From Georgenia daeguensis (GTDB lineage: Bacteria > Actinomycetota > Actinomycetes > Actinomycetales > Actinomycetaceae): a stretch of DNA of 64,000 nt. Below are positions 24,796 to 32,723 of this stretch, in pieces; position 1 is the stretch's first letter; every line of letters begins with the position of its first letter. The notes under the pieces were generated by a model. The model ran no database searches. It worked only from the letters and a program-made list of their open reading frames with translations, and had not been told where the DNA came from. The translations under genes were made by a program, and so were the position numbers. The stretch covers positions 62,001 to 126,000 of the forward strand of contig NZ_BAABBA010000008.1 of assembly GCF_039537705.1 (NCBI RefSeq), written 5' to 3'.

Positions 24796-26895
24796 ATGCA
24801 CGCTCGCCCCGTCCGGCTCGCCACAGCCGGGATCCTGCTCAGCGCCTCCCTCGTCGTCGCGTCCACCACTTCCGCCACGGCGGCCGGGGCGGCGCCGGGG
24901 GGCACCGAGGCCACCGCTGGCGCCGAGGCCACCGCTGGTGCCGAGGCGCCCGCCGTGGAGCCGGTCGTCATCGCCCTCACCGACGCGGACGGCGACCGCA
25001 CCCGGGTGGCCACCGCCGGGCTCGAGGTCGCCGTCCCGACCGGCGAGTTCTCCGCCTCCTCCGACACGGCCGTCGTCAGCACGGACGCCGTGCTGACGCA
25101 GCCGATCCCCACCGACGAGTTCCTCGTCGCGGGCCTGACGTGGGAGGCCGGGCAGGAGCTCGCCGCGGACGCGCAGGTCTTCGTCCGGGTGGAGGAGGAC
25201 GGCGTCTGGTCGGAGTGGGACGAGACCTCCCACGAGGAGGGCACGAGCGGCGCCGAGGCTGCCGCCGGCACCGACCCGTTCATCACCGGCGGCGCGCAGA
25301 CGATCCAGGTGCGCATCACCGGGTCGGCGTCGGCCCTGCCTGACAACCTCGCCATCACGGTCCTGTCCTCCGAGGACCTGCAGACCCCCGCCCCGGCCCC
25401 CGCCGCAGCAGGCACCGAGAGCACCCCGATCCCCGTGCCGACCGTCGCCCCCGCCGCACCGGGCTCCAGCTCGGTGATTCCCGCCGGGCTCGTCGGCGCC
25501 AGCGTCGCGGCCTCCCCGGTGGGCACCGCGGTGCTCCCGCCCCGGCCCTCGATCACCTCCCGTGCCGGGTGGGGCGCGGACGAGAGCAAGATGACGTGGC
25601 GGCCCACCTACCGGGCGCTGCGCGCCGCCGTCGTGCACCACACGGCGGGGACGAACAGCTACACCCAGACCCAGGCGGCCTCCGTGGTGCGCGGCATCTA
25701 CCAGTACCACGCGGTCACCCGCGGCTGGGGAGACATCGGCTACAACTTCCTCGTCGACAAGTGGGGCCGGGTGTACGAGGGCCGCACCGGCTCCCTGGCC
25801 GCGCCCGCCGGCATGATGACCCAGGGCGCCCACGCCGCCCCGGTGAACAGCGGCACCGTCGGCATCTCCGCCATGGGCGACTACACCGCGATCGCCGCCC
25901 CGACCGCCGTCATCGACGCCATGACCAACGTGCTGGCCTGGCAGTTCGGCCGCGCCGGCATCAACGCCACCACCAGGAGCGGCATCTACTCGCCCGGCAC
26001 CCCGGCCCTCGCAGCGGGAGTGAACCTGCCCCGGATCTTCGGCCACATGGACGTCTCCGCCACCGCCTGCCCCGGCAAGGACATCTACGGTCGCCTCGCC
26101 GCCATGCGCACGGCCGTGGCCAACAAGACCCACCCGCCCGTCGCGGCGCCGGCGCCGGCACCTGCGCCCGCCCCAGCACCGGCGCCCGCGCCCGCACCCG
26201 CGGAACCCACCACGGCGCAGCTGCACCCCGTCTACCTCAACAACGCCCTGACCGCAGCCTCCGACGTCGTCTTCTCCTACGGCCCTACCAGCTCGACGAT
26301 TCTCGCCGGGGACTGGAACGGCGACCGCAGGACGACCGTCGGGGCCCGCAGCTCGGCCGCCTACGCGATGCGCAACGCCAACTCCACCGGCCCCGCCGAC
26401 CTCAGCTTCATCTACGGCCGGTCCACGGACCAGGTGCTCGTCGGTGACTGGAACGGCGACGGCAAGGACACGCTGGCCGTGCGTCGCGGGATCACGGTCT
26501 ACGCCCGCAACAGCAACAGCGGCGGCAACGCTGACCTCGTCTTCAACTACGGGCGGGCCACCGACGAGGTGCTCGTGGGCGACTGGAACGGCGACGGCAA
26601 GGACACGCTCGCGGTCCGGCGGGGAAGCACGGTCTATGTCAACAACTACAACCGGTCCGGCGATGCGCAGCTCGTCGTCAGCTACGGCCGGGCCACGGAC
26701 AAGGCGTTCGCGGGCGACTGGAACGGCGACGGCAAGGACACCCTCGCCGTGCGGCGGGGGGACCAGATCATGATCAAGAACTCCCTCGCCTACGGCAACG
26801 CCGACACGACCTTCACGTACGGCCGGACCACGGACCGGATGCTCGTCGGCGACTGGAACGCCGACCGCAAGGACACCTTCGGCATCGTGCGCTGA
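24796..26895 (+). CDS. secreted PGRP-type N-acetylmuramoyl-L-alanine amidase with FG-GAP-like repeats
   Basis: A 699-residue exported protein. A signal peptide (1-30, ending ATAAGAAP) precedes a beta-rich region and the peptidoglycan-recognition/amidase_2 domain at about 250-435. The zinc ligands are all visible: His in VVHHTAGTN, His and Cys in GHMDVSATACPG. An Ala/Pro linker near 450-475 follows, and then five repeats of about 45 residues sharing GDWNGDGKDT and TYGRTTDR-like blocks, probably a calcium-binding beta-propeller or wall-binding module. The enzyme should cleave the MurNAc-L-Ala bond outside the cell. The start ATG at 24796 has AGGAAG upstream. Confidence 0.9.
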   Translation: MHARPVRLATAGILLSASLVVASTTSATAAGAAPGGTEATAGAEATAGAEAPAVEPVVIALTDADGDRTRVATAGLEVAVPTGEFSASSDTAVVSTDAVLTQPIPTDEFLVAGLTWEAGQELAADAQVFVRVEEDGVWSEWDETSHEEGTSGAEAAAGTDPFITGGAQTIQVRITGSASALPDNLAITVLSSEDLQTPAPAPAAAGTESTPIPVPTVAPAAPGSSSVIPAGLVGASVAASPVGTAVLPPRPSITSRAGWGADESKMTWRPTYRALRAAVVHHTAGTNSYTQTQAASVVRGIYQYHAVTRGWGDIGYNFLVDKWGRVYEGRTGSLAAPAGMMTQGAHAAPVNSGTVGISAMGDYTAIAAPTAVIDAMTNVLAWQFGRAGINATTRSGIYSPGTPALAAGVNLPRIFGHMDVSATACPGKDIYGRLAAMRTAVANKTHPPVAAPAPAPAPAPAPAPAPAPAEPTTAQLHPVYLNNALTAASDVVFSYGPTSSTILAGDWNGDRRTTVGARSSAAYAMRNANSTGPADLSFIYGRSTDQVLVGDWNGDGKDTLAVRRGITVYARNSNSGGNADLVFNYGRATDEVLVGDWNGDGKDTLAVRRGSTVYVNNYNRSGDAQLVVSYGRATDKAFAGDWNGDGKDTLAVRRGDQIMIKNSLAYGNADTTFTYGRTTDRMLVGDWNADRKDTFGIVR

Positions 26896-26993
26896 GCGTC
26901 GGCGCCCAGGTTCGGCGCAGGGCCTCGGCGCCGGGGCCCTCGCCGCCGGGCCCTTGCCGCTGGGGCTCGCCGCCGGGCCCCGGCCGCCGGGCC

Positions 26994-28220
26994 CTAGCCG
27001 CGCAGGACCGACGGCGCCCGTCGCGCGACCTGCGACGCGACGGCGATCCCGCACGCGGCGAACGCCGCGGTGACGGTCCAGGTGAGGTCCCACGTCCCCG
27101 TCCCCTGTGCGACCGCGGCCACCACCGGCGGGCCGGCGAACTGCCCGAGGGCGTTGAGCTGCTGCCCCATGCCAAGAGCCGTCCCCATCGCCGCGGCGCT
27201 CGGGGCGGTTCTCATGAGACCGGCGACGACCGTCGTGGGCACCACCCCGCCGACGGCGGAGAACACCAGGACCGCCCCGTACCGCACGCCGAGCTCGACG
27301 TCCGGGCCGAGCAGCGGCGCCACACCGAAGGCGACGACGGCGGCCAGCCCCATCGCGGCGAAGCCCGTCACCCACAGCACCGGCGGGCGAGCTCCGCGGT
27401 GCAGCGCCGCTCCGGCGCCGAGGTTGCCGACCGCGTTGACGCCCGCGACCAGCGCGCCGAGTGCCGCGGCGCTCCCGACGTCACGGCCGGCGTCGGCGTA
27501 CATGGTCGGGAGGAACTGGACGATCCCGTTCCACTGCGCCGTGTAGAGGAGGAAGATCAGCGCGACGAGGAGCGGCCCCCGGGCGCGCAGCGTGGCGCGC
27601 AACCTCCCCGCCGCTCCCCCGGGCGTGGCGGAGGCCGGGTCGGGCTCGACCGCGACGAGGACGGCTGCCGCCATGAGGCCGGAGAACAGCGCCGCGGCGC
27701 CCCACCAGGCACGCCACTCGAGCTGCCCGCCGACCAGGAGAGAGAGTACGGCGGCGAGGGGCATGTGACAGCCCCACACCCCGGTGAGCAGCGCCACCCG
27801 CGCCGGCGGCGCCGTCCGTCGGACGAGCGCGGGCGCGCAGATCGAGACGAGCATGAACCCGACGCCCTCCACCACGCGTGAGGTGAGCAGCGGCCAGTAC
27901 CCGGCCGAGCCGATGCCGGCGGCGGAGCCGGCGGTCAGGAGCGTCAGCCCGAGCAGCAGCGCGCGGCGCAGGCCGATCCGGTCGCCGGCCATCCCGACCG
28001 GCACGCCGAGCAGCATCCCCGCCACCTGGACGACGGCGAGCAGGAAGCCGCCCTGCACGAGGCTCAGCCCGAGGTCCTCCGAGAGCGCGGGCAGCGCCGG
28101 TGCGAGCTTCCAGACGTGCAGGGCGCCCGCCATCCCGGCGAGGATCACCAGCAGGGACGCGCCAGTCCCAGCCCTGGCCGCGCGGGCCGGGCCGCGGACG
28201 GACGTCGTCGCACCGACCAC
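26994..28220 (-). CDS. MFS transporter, CynX/NimT-like
   Basis: A 408-residue, 12-helix major-facilitator transporter. The loop 2-3 motif GMAGDRIGLRRALLLG is clear. The layout (LVQGGFLLAVVQVAGMLLG, WGCHMPLAAVLSLLVGG, FLPTMYADAG) matches the cyanate/nitroimidazole CynX/NimT branch, but the substrate is not predictable. A GTG at 28220 with AAGGAGG is the start. The 98-bp gap to the convergent amidase gene is made of degenerate GCCGCCGGGCCC repeats that may act as terminators. Confidence 0.8.
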   Translation of the reverse strand: MVGATTSVRGPARAARAGTGASLLVILAGMAGALHVWKLAPALPALSEDLGLSLVQGGFLLAVVQVAGMLLGVPVGMAGDRIGLRRALLLGLTLLTAGSAAGIGSAGYWPLLTSRVVEGVGFMLVSICAPALVRRTAPPARVALLTGVWGCHMPLAAVLSLLVGGQLEWRAWWGAAALFSGLMAAAVLVAVEPDPASATPGGAAGRLRATLRARGPLLVALIFLLYTAQWNGIVQFLPTMYADAGRDVGSAAALGALVAGVNAVGNLGAGAALHRGARPPVLWVTGFAAMGLAAVVAFGVAPLLGPDVELGVRYGAVLVFSAVGGVVPTTVVAGLMRTAPSAAAMGTALGMGQQLNALGQFAGPPVVAAVAQGTGTWDLTWTVTAAFAACGIAVASQVARRAPSVLRG

Positions 28221-28407
28221 GAGAGCCTCCTTCAGCCCGGGACGCCGAACCGTGGCGGCCGTCGCCGACCACCGGCGTCGCGCAGCCTAGGCCACGGCGC
28301 CGCGGTGACGTGGCCGGCGCCCGAGCGGCGGTCCTCGGGAGCGGAGCGCCGCTCGCCGGTGCCAGACGTGGGGCCTCGGGAAGCTCCTCCTCACCAGCTC
28401 CGACGGA

Positions 28408-28450
28408 GGCCGAAGGGTCCGTACCGGTACTCGGTACGGACCCTTCGGCC
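28408..28450 (-). terminator. perfect 19-bp hairpin after the AAHS transporter gene
   Basis: GGCCGAAGGGTCCGTACCG (28408-28426) and its exact complement (28432-28450) enclose a 5-nt loop. It sits about 55 nt past the stop of the gene at 28505-29848 and has no T run. It is the strongest simple hairpin in this gap. Confidence 0.65.
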
Positions 28451-28504
28451 TGTGCGCCGGTCAGGCAGCACGCCGCGCGTGGCGCGCCCGTCGACGGGAG
28501 CGGC

Positions 28505-29848
28505 TCAGGCGTGGCGCGCCGAGGTGGCGACCTTTTCCCCCTCGACGGCGGCCGCGGCACGCGCCGCAGCCGTGCGCCGCGGGACGGCCAGGATCACGAT
28601 CAGGCCGAGAACGGCGGGGATGATGAAGGAGTAGAAGTTCCACCGGAAGCCCAGCTCGGACTCCATGATCAGGCCGACCATGATCGGGGCGACGACGGCG
28701 CCGATCCGGCCGATCCCGAGCGTGACGCCCACCGCGCTGCCGCGGGCCCAGGCGGGGAAGAACGCCGCGGCGTAGCCGTTGACCAGGATCTGCGTGCCGA
28801 TCGACCCGAGCCCGGCCACCGCCACGAAGACGTACAGCAGGGCGGCCGGCGGCTGCAGGCTCAGCGCGACCAGCGTGAGCGCCGCGGCCCCGAAGGCCAG
28901 GCCGACGGCGAACTTCGACCCCATCCTGTCCGCGAGCGCGGCCGCGGCCACGCTGCCGACGATCGCACCGAGGTTGAGCACCAGCAGGAAGCTGATGGAC
29001 GAGCCGAGCGGGTAGCCGGCGCTGCGCATGATCTGCGGCAGCCAGGTGTTCAGGCCGTACACGAGCAGCAGCCCCGAGAAGGAGGCCACGGAGAACAGGG
29101 CCAGCGGGCCGAGGTTGCCGCCCGTGACCAGGAAACGCAGGGCGCCCGGCGCCTTCTTCGAGCCGCCGGAGGAACGGACCTCGAGCTCGACGCCGTACTC
29201 GCGGGCGAGCTCCTGGGCCTCGGCGGTCCGCCCCTTGCCGGCGAGGTAGCTCATCGACTCAGGGAGGTAACGGTAGACGAGCGGCACGAGGATCAGGGCG
29301 GGGGCGGCGCCGAGCCAGAGGAGCACGCGGAAGCCGTGGTCCGCCAGCAGCGCCATCGCCGCCAGGGCGGCGAAGACGCCACCGAAGGAGTACCCGACGA
29401 ACATCATCGCGTTGTAGAACTGCTGCTTCCCACGCGGGGCGTACTCGACCGTGAGAGCGATCGCGGTGGGCATGACGCCACCGAGGCCGATGCCCGCGAT
29501 CAGGCGGAAGAGGCCGAAGAGCTCGGGCGTCGGGGCCATCGCGGTGGCGGCGGTCGCGACGCTGAACCAGATGATGCTGGCGATGATGATCCGCCGGCGG
29601 CCGAGGATGTCCGTCAGGGCGCCGACGCCGAGGGCGCCGACCAGCATGCCGAAGGTGGCGTAGCTGCCGATCAGGCCGACGTCGGCCGGGGTGAGCTCCC
29701 AGGTCGGGTGCTCCAGGAGGGCGGGGACCATGGCCCCGTAGACCATGAGGTCGTACCCGTCGAGCACGATGGCTGCGAAGGCGAGCGCGACGACGACGAG
29801 GCCCTTGCGGGACCCGGGCCCCGCGAGCGCGGCGGAGGATGCTGACAT
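28505..29848 (-). CDS. aromatic acid:H+ symporter (AAHS family MFS)
   Basis: A 447-residue 12-helix transporter resembling PcaK/BenK/MhpT. It has the family's first-helix Asp region IVLDGYDLMVYGAMVPALL, the loop motif GALTDILGRRRIIIAS and GIGLGGVMPTAIALTVEYAPRGKQ. Members import benzoate, 4-hydroxybenzoate and similar acids. It is divergent from the paaX-type regulator and the aryl-CoA operon, so salicylate or another benzoate is the likely cargo. ATG at 29848 has AGGAGA. Confidence 0.87.
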   Translation of the reverse strand: MSASSAALAGPGSRKGLVVVALAFAAIVLDGYDLMVYGAMVPALLEHPTWELTPADVGLIGSYATFGMLVGALGVGALTDILGRRRIIIASIIWFSVATAATAMAPTPELFGLFRLIAGIGLGGVMPTAIALTVEYAPRGKQQFYNAMMFVGYSFGGVFAALAAMALLADHGFRVLLWLGAAPALILVPLVYRYLPESMSYLAGKGRTAEAQELAREYGVELEVRSSGGSKKAPGALRFLVTGGNLGPLALFSVASFSGLLLVYGLNTWLPQIMRSAGYPLGSSISFLLVLNLGAIVGSVAAAALADRMGSKFAVGLAFGAAALTLVALSLQPPAALLYVFVAVAGLGSIGTQILVNGYAAAFFPAWARGSAVGVTLGIGRIGAVVAPIMVGLIMESELGFRWNFYSFIIPAVLGLIVILAVPRRTAAARAAAAVEGEKVATSARHA

Positions 29849-29912
29849 CGTTGTCTCCTGCGGTGAGGTGGTTCGGGGATCGCCGCCCGGCGGGCGGTCG
29901 TACGGTTCGGTA

Positions 29913-30011
29913 CTGGCTCGTGGTGCGGGCGCGCGGTGAGGAGCTGGCTCGTGGTGCGGGCGTCTGCCGAGACCCTGCGGCGCGAGGCGGTGGTGTGCAC
30001 CACCTCACACC
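29913..30011. promoter_or_regulatory. direct and inverted repeats in the transporter/paaX divergent region
   Basis: CTGGCTCGTGGTGCGGGCG occurs twice, at 29913-29931 and 29944-29962, 31 bp apart (three helical turns). Further on, GGTGTG-N8-CACACC (29992-30011) overlaps GGTGGT-N4-ACCACC (29989-30004). These are candidate sites for the adjacent PaaX-type regulator controlling both directions. Confidence 0.45.
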
Positions 30012-30127
30012 GGGTAATGTGTACGGCATCTGACCGACGACCGTCAAGCAATCGAATCACATTCGGCACCGCCGCACGGCGCCGAGCACCATCCACGGGT
30101 GGTGAGACGTCACATGAAGGAGCAGCG

Positions 30128-31012
30128 ATGAAGCCGCGGTCCATCGTCGTCGACCTGTTCGGCGGCTACCTGAGGTACCGCGGAGGCGCCGCCCCGCTGC
30201 GCGATCTTGTCGCGCTCCTGGAGAAGTTCGGCGTGGGCGCCTCGACCGCCCGCGTGACGATGTCACGCCTGAAGAAGGAGGGCTGGCTCGACACGCGGCC
30301 CGGCACGGACGGCCGCGAGGTCGTCTACGCCCTCAACGAGCACAGCTGGCAGGTGCTCGACGAGGGTCGCGAACGCATCTTCAGCGATCCGCGGACCAGC
30401 TGGGACGGGTGGTGGCACATGGTCATCTACTACGTGCCGGAGACCGCCCGGTCGGCGCGCGAGGAGCTGCGCAAGGAGCTCGCATGGCTCGGCTTCGGCC
30501 CGCTGGCGGCGTCGACGTGGATCTCGCCCCACGATCGCCTGACCCGCGTGGAGGAGAAGTTCGCGCACGAGCCCGACGTCCGCCTCGACCTGCTGCGCGC
30601 CCGGTCCAAGGGGCTGCCGGCCGACCGGGACATGGCCGAGCGCTGCTGGGACCTCGGCTCCCTCAACTCTGACTACCTGACGTTCCTGGAGCGCTACCGG
30701 GCGGAGCTGCCGCGGTACCGGTCCGGCCGAGTGGGTCCGGACGAGGCGCTCGTGGAGCGGATCGAGCTCTTCCGAGAGTGGCGCAAGTTCCCCTTCCGCG
30801 ACCCCGCCCTGCCGCTCGAGCTGCTGCCGGCCCGCTGGCTCGGCCACGACGCGTACCAGCTCTTCACGGAGGTATCGGAGCTGCTGCGGCCCGCGGCGGA
30901 GCGCGCGATCGACGAGGCGACGGGCACGCGACGGGACGACGCCGCGGCCCGGCCGGCCGTGCCGCGGACCGCCACCACGGACGCGCCCGACATTTCTGCT
31001 TCACTCGCTTGA
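30128..31012 (+). CDS. PaaX-family transcriptional regulator
   Basis: A 294-residue PaaX-type regulator. A winged helix at about 5-75 includes LRDLVALLEKFGVGASTARVTMSRLKKEGWL and the wing GREVVYALNE. A middle domain has WWHMVIYYVPETARSAREELRKELAWLGFG. A C-terminal PaaX_C region (LFREWRKFPFRDPALPLELLP) closes the protein. PaaX proteins are repressors released by aryl-CoA compounds (phenylacetyl-CoA in E. coli). Here the operon makes an aryl-CoA, so that is the probable effector. AAGGAG precedes ATG at 30128. Confidence 0.9.
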   Translation: MKPRSIVVDLFGGYLRYRGGAAPLRDLVALLEKFGVGASTARVTMSRLKKEGWLDTRPGTDGREVVYALNEHSWQVLDEGRERIFSDPRTSWDGWWHMVIYYVPETARSAREELRKELAWLGFGPLAASTWISPHDRLTRVEEKFAHEPDVRLDLLRARSKGLPADRDMAERCWDLGSLNSDYLTFLERYRAELPRYRSGRVGPDEALVERIELFREWRKFPFRDPALPLELLPARWLGHDAYQLFTEVSELLRPAAERAIDEATGTRRDDAAARPAVPRTATTDAPDISASLA

Positions 31013-31026
31013 CGCCCGTCGCTGAG

Positions 31027-31055
31027 GTGTTACACACTCGGTGAACCAGGTCACC
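31027..31055 (+). promoter_or_regulatory. dyad sequences upstream of the aryl-CoA hydroxylase gene
   Basis: GTGTTACACAC (31027-31037) is an inverted repeat. GGTGAACCAGGTCACC (31040-31055) has the GTGA-N6-TCAC skeleton of Crp-type sites with weaker flanks. They lie 40-70 nt ahead of the ATG at 31095, in the short gap after paaX, and may bind PaaX or a Crp homologue. Confidence 0.4.
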
Positions 31056-31094
31056 CCCGGTGGCCGCACGACGACGTGAACCGTAGGAGATCCC

Positions 31095-32723
31095 ATGTCG
31101 CTCTCAGTAGCCTGCATCGGCGGCGGCCCCGGCGGGCTTTTCGCCGCGACGCTCATCAAGCAGCGCCGTCCGGACGCCCAGGTGACCGTCTACGAGCGCA
31201 ACCGCGCCGACGACACCTACGGCTTCGGCGTCGTCTTCTCGGACGCGACCCTGAAGAAGATCAACGACGCCGACCCGGTGCTCATCGACGCGCTGCGCGA
31301 GCACGGCACGCACTGGGAGGACATCGAGGTCCGGCTCAAGGGCGAGCGGATCACCGTGGGCGGCAACGGCATGGCGGCCATCTCCCGCAAGACGCTGCTG
31401 CTGCTCCTGCAGGACCGGGCCCGCGCGGAGGGTGTGGACCTGCGCTTCGAGAGCGAGGCCGACGTCGACGAGCTGCTCGCCGACCACGACCTCGTCGTCG
31501 CCTCCGACGGCGCCAACTCCCGCGCCCGCGAGCGCTTCGCCGACCAGTTCGGGCCCTCGGCGGTCCAGGCGAGCGCGAAGTTCATCTGGTTCGGCACCTC
31601 CTACATGTTCGAAGGGCTGACGTTCGTCCACAAGGAGGGTCCGCACGGCGTCTTCGCCGTCCACGGCTACCCGATCTCCGAGGACGTCAGCACCTTCATC
31701 GTCGAGACGGACGAGGAGACCTGGCGCCGCGCCGGCCTGGACCAGTTCGACGTCACCCAGCCCCCCGGGCCGAGCGACGAGAAGAGCCGGAAGTACCTCG
31801 AGAAGCTCTTCGCCGACGAGATCGACGGGCAGCCGCTGCTGGTCAACAACTCCCGCTGGGGGAACTTCCGCACCCGCCGGGCCGCCTCCTGGCACGCGGG
31901 CCGGGTCGCCCTGCTCGGCGACTCCGCTCACACCGCGCACTTCTCGGTCGGCTCCGGCACCAAGATGGCGATGGAGGACGCGATCGAGTTCGCCCGCGCC
32001 GTCGCCGAGCACGACGACGTCGAGCAGGCCCTGGCCGCGTACGAGGCGGCGGCCCGTCCGTCGGTGGAGAAGATCCAGGGCTCGGCCCGCCCCAGCCTGT
32101 CCTGGTGGGAGCACTTCGGCCGGTACCACTCCGCGTTCGACCCCACGCAGTTCGCGTTCCACTTCATGAGCCGGTCCATCGGCCGGGCCAAGATCGCCCG
32201 CCGCGACCCCGGCTTCATCGCCGCCGTCGACGCCGCGTGGCGAGAGCGCCACGGCAGTGACCCGCTCAGCACCCCGCTCGACCTGGGCGACGTCGTCTTC
32301 CCGGGCCGCACCGCGCGGATCGTCGAGCGCGACGGACGGCGCTTCGTGGCCGACGGCGGCGGGGCCCTGGTCCCGCTCACGGAGTGGCCGGCGGCCGACG
32401 GTGCCCGCGGGGGCCACCCCGACGTCGCCCCGGCGATCGGGAGGGACGAGCCGTGGGCCCTGTGGCTCGCCGCCCCGGACTCCGAGGACGGAGTCGCCGG
32501 CGCCGCCGCCACGGTCGCGGCCTGCCGCGCCGAGCGGCCCGCGCTCGTCGCGGTGCACGGCGGCACGCCGCTCACCCGGGTGCTCCTCGCCGAGGAGGCC
32601 CGCCTCGCCGCCGGCCTGCCGGTCGCCCTGGTGGAGGAGCAGGCCGACGAGGACCGCGCCGCCACCCTGGTGCTCTCCGGCCGGGCCGACCTCGTCGCGA
32701 CCGCGGGAGGCACCGGTGTCTGA
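31095..32723 (+). CDS. salicylyl-CoA 5-hydroxylase-like FAD monooxygenase with a vestigial OYE-like C-terminus
   Basis: A 542-residue flavoprotein. The N-terminal part (1 to about 395) is a class A flavin monooxygenase with GGGPGG (9-14) and LLGDSAHTAHFSVGSGTKMA (about 273-292), the block typical of salicylyl-CoA 5-hydroxylase (SdgC) and 2-aminobenzoyl-CoA monooxygenase. The last 140 residues start like an old-yellow-enzyme domain (LDLGDVVFPGR) and end like one (LVLSGRADLVA), but most of the TIM barrel is missing. Neighbouring AMP-ligase and acyl-CoA synthetase genes support an aryl-CoA substrate. It overlaps the next gene by 8 nt. Confidence 0.82.
   Translation: MSLSVACIGGGPGGLFAATLIKQRRPDAQVTVYERNRADDTYGFGVVFSDATLKKINDADPVLIDALREHGTHWEDIEVRLKGERITVGGNGMAAISRKTLLLLLQDRARAEGVDLRFESEADVDELLADHDLVVASDGANSRARERFADQFGPSAVQASAKFIWFGTSYMFEGLTFVHKEGPHGVFAVHGYPISEDVSTFIVETDEETWRRAGLDQFDVTQPPGPSDEKSRKYLEKLFADEIDGQPLLVNNSRWGNFRTRRAASWHAGRVALLGDSAHTAHFSVGSGTKMAMEDAIEFARAVAEHDDVEQALAAYEAAARPSVEKIQGSARPSLSWWEHFGRYHSAFDPTQFAFHFMSRSIGRAKIARRDPGFIAAVDAAWRERHGSDPLSTPLDLGDVVFPGRTARIVERDGRRFVADGGGALVPLTEWPAADGARGGHPDVAPAIGRDEPWALWLAAPDSEDGVAGAAATVAACRAERPALVAVHGGTPLTRVLLAEEARLAAGLPVALVEEQADEDRAATLVLSGRADLVATAGGTGV

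Noticed and set aside
26896..26993. Tandem repeat array between the amidase and MFS genes
   Set aside because: GCCGCCGGGCCC-like units are too degenerate to define a repeat; more likely GC-rich terminator sequence.
31040..31055. A second confident Crp site before the aryl-CoA hydroxylase gene
   Set aside because: It has GTGA-N6-TCAC but lacks the outer T/A bases, and a PaaX site is equally likely; kept only as a weak regulatory feature.
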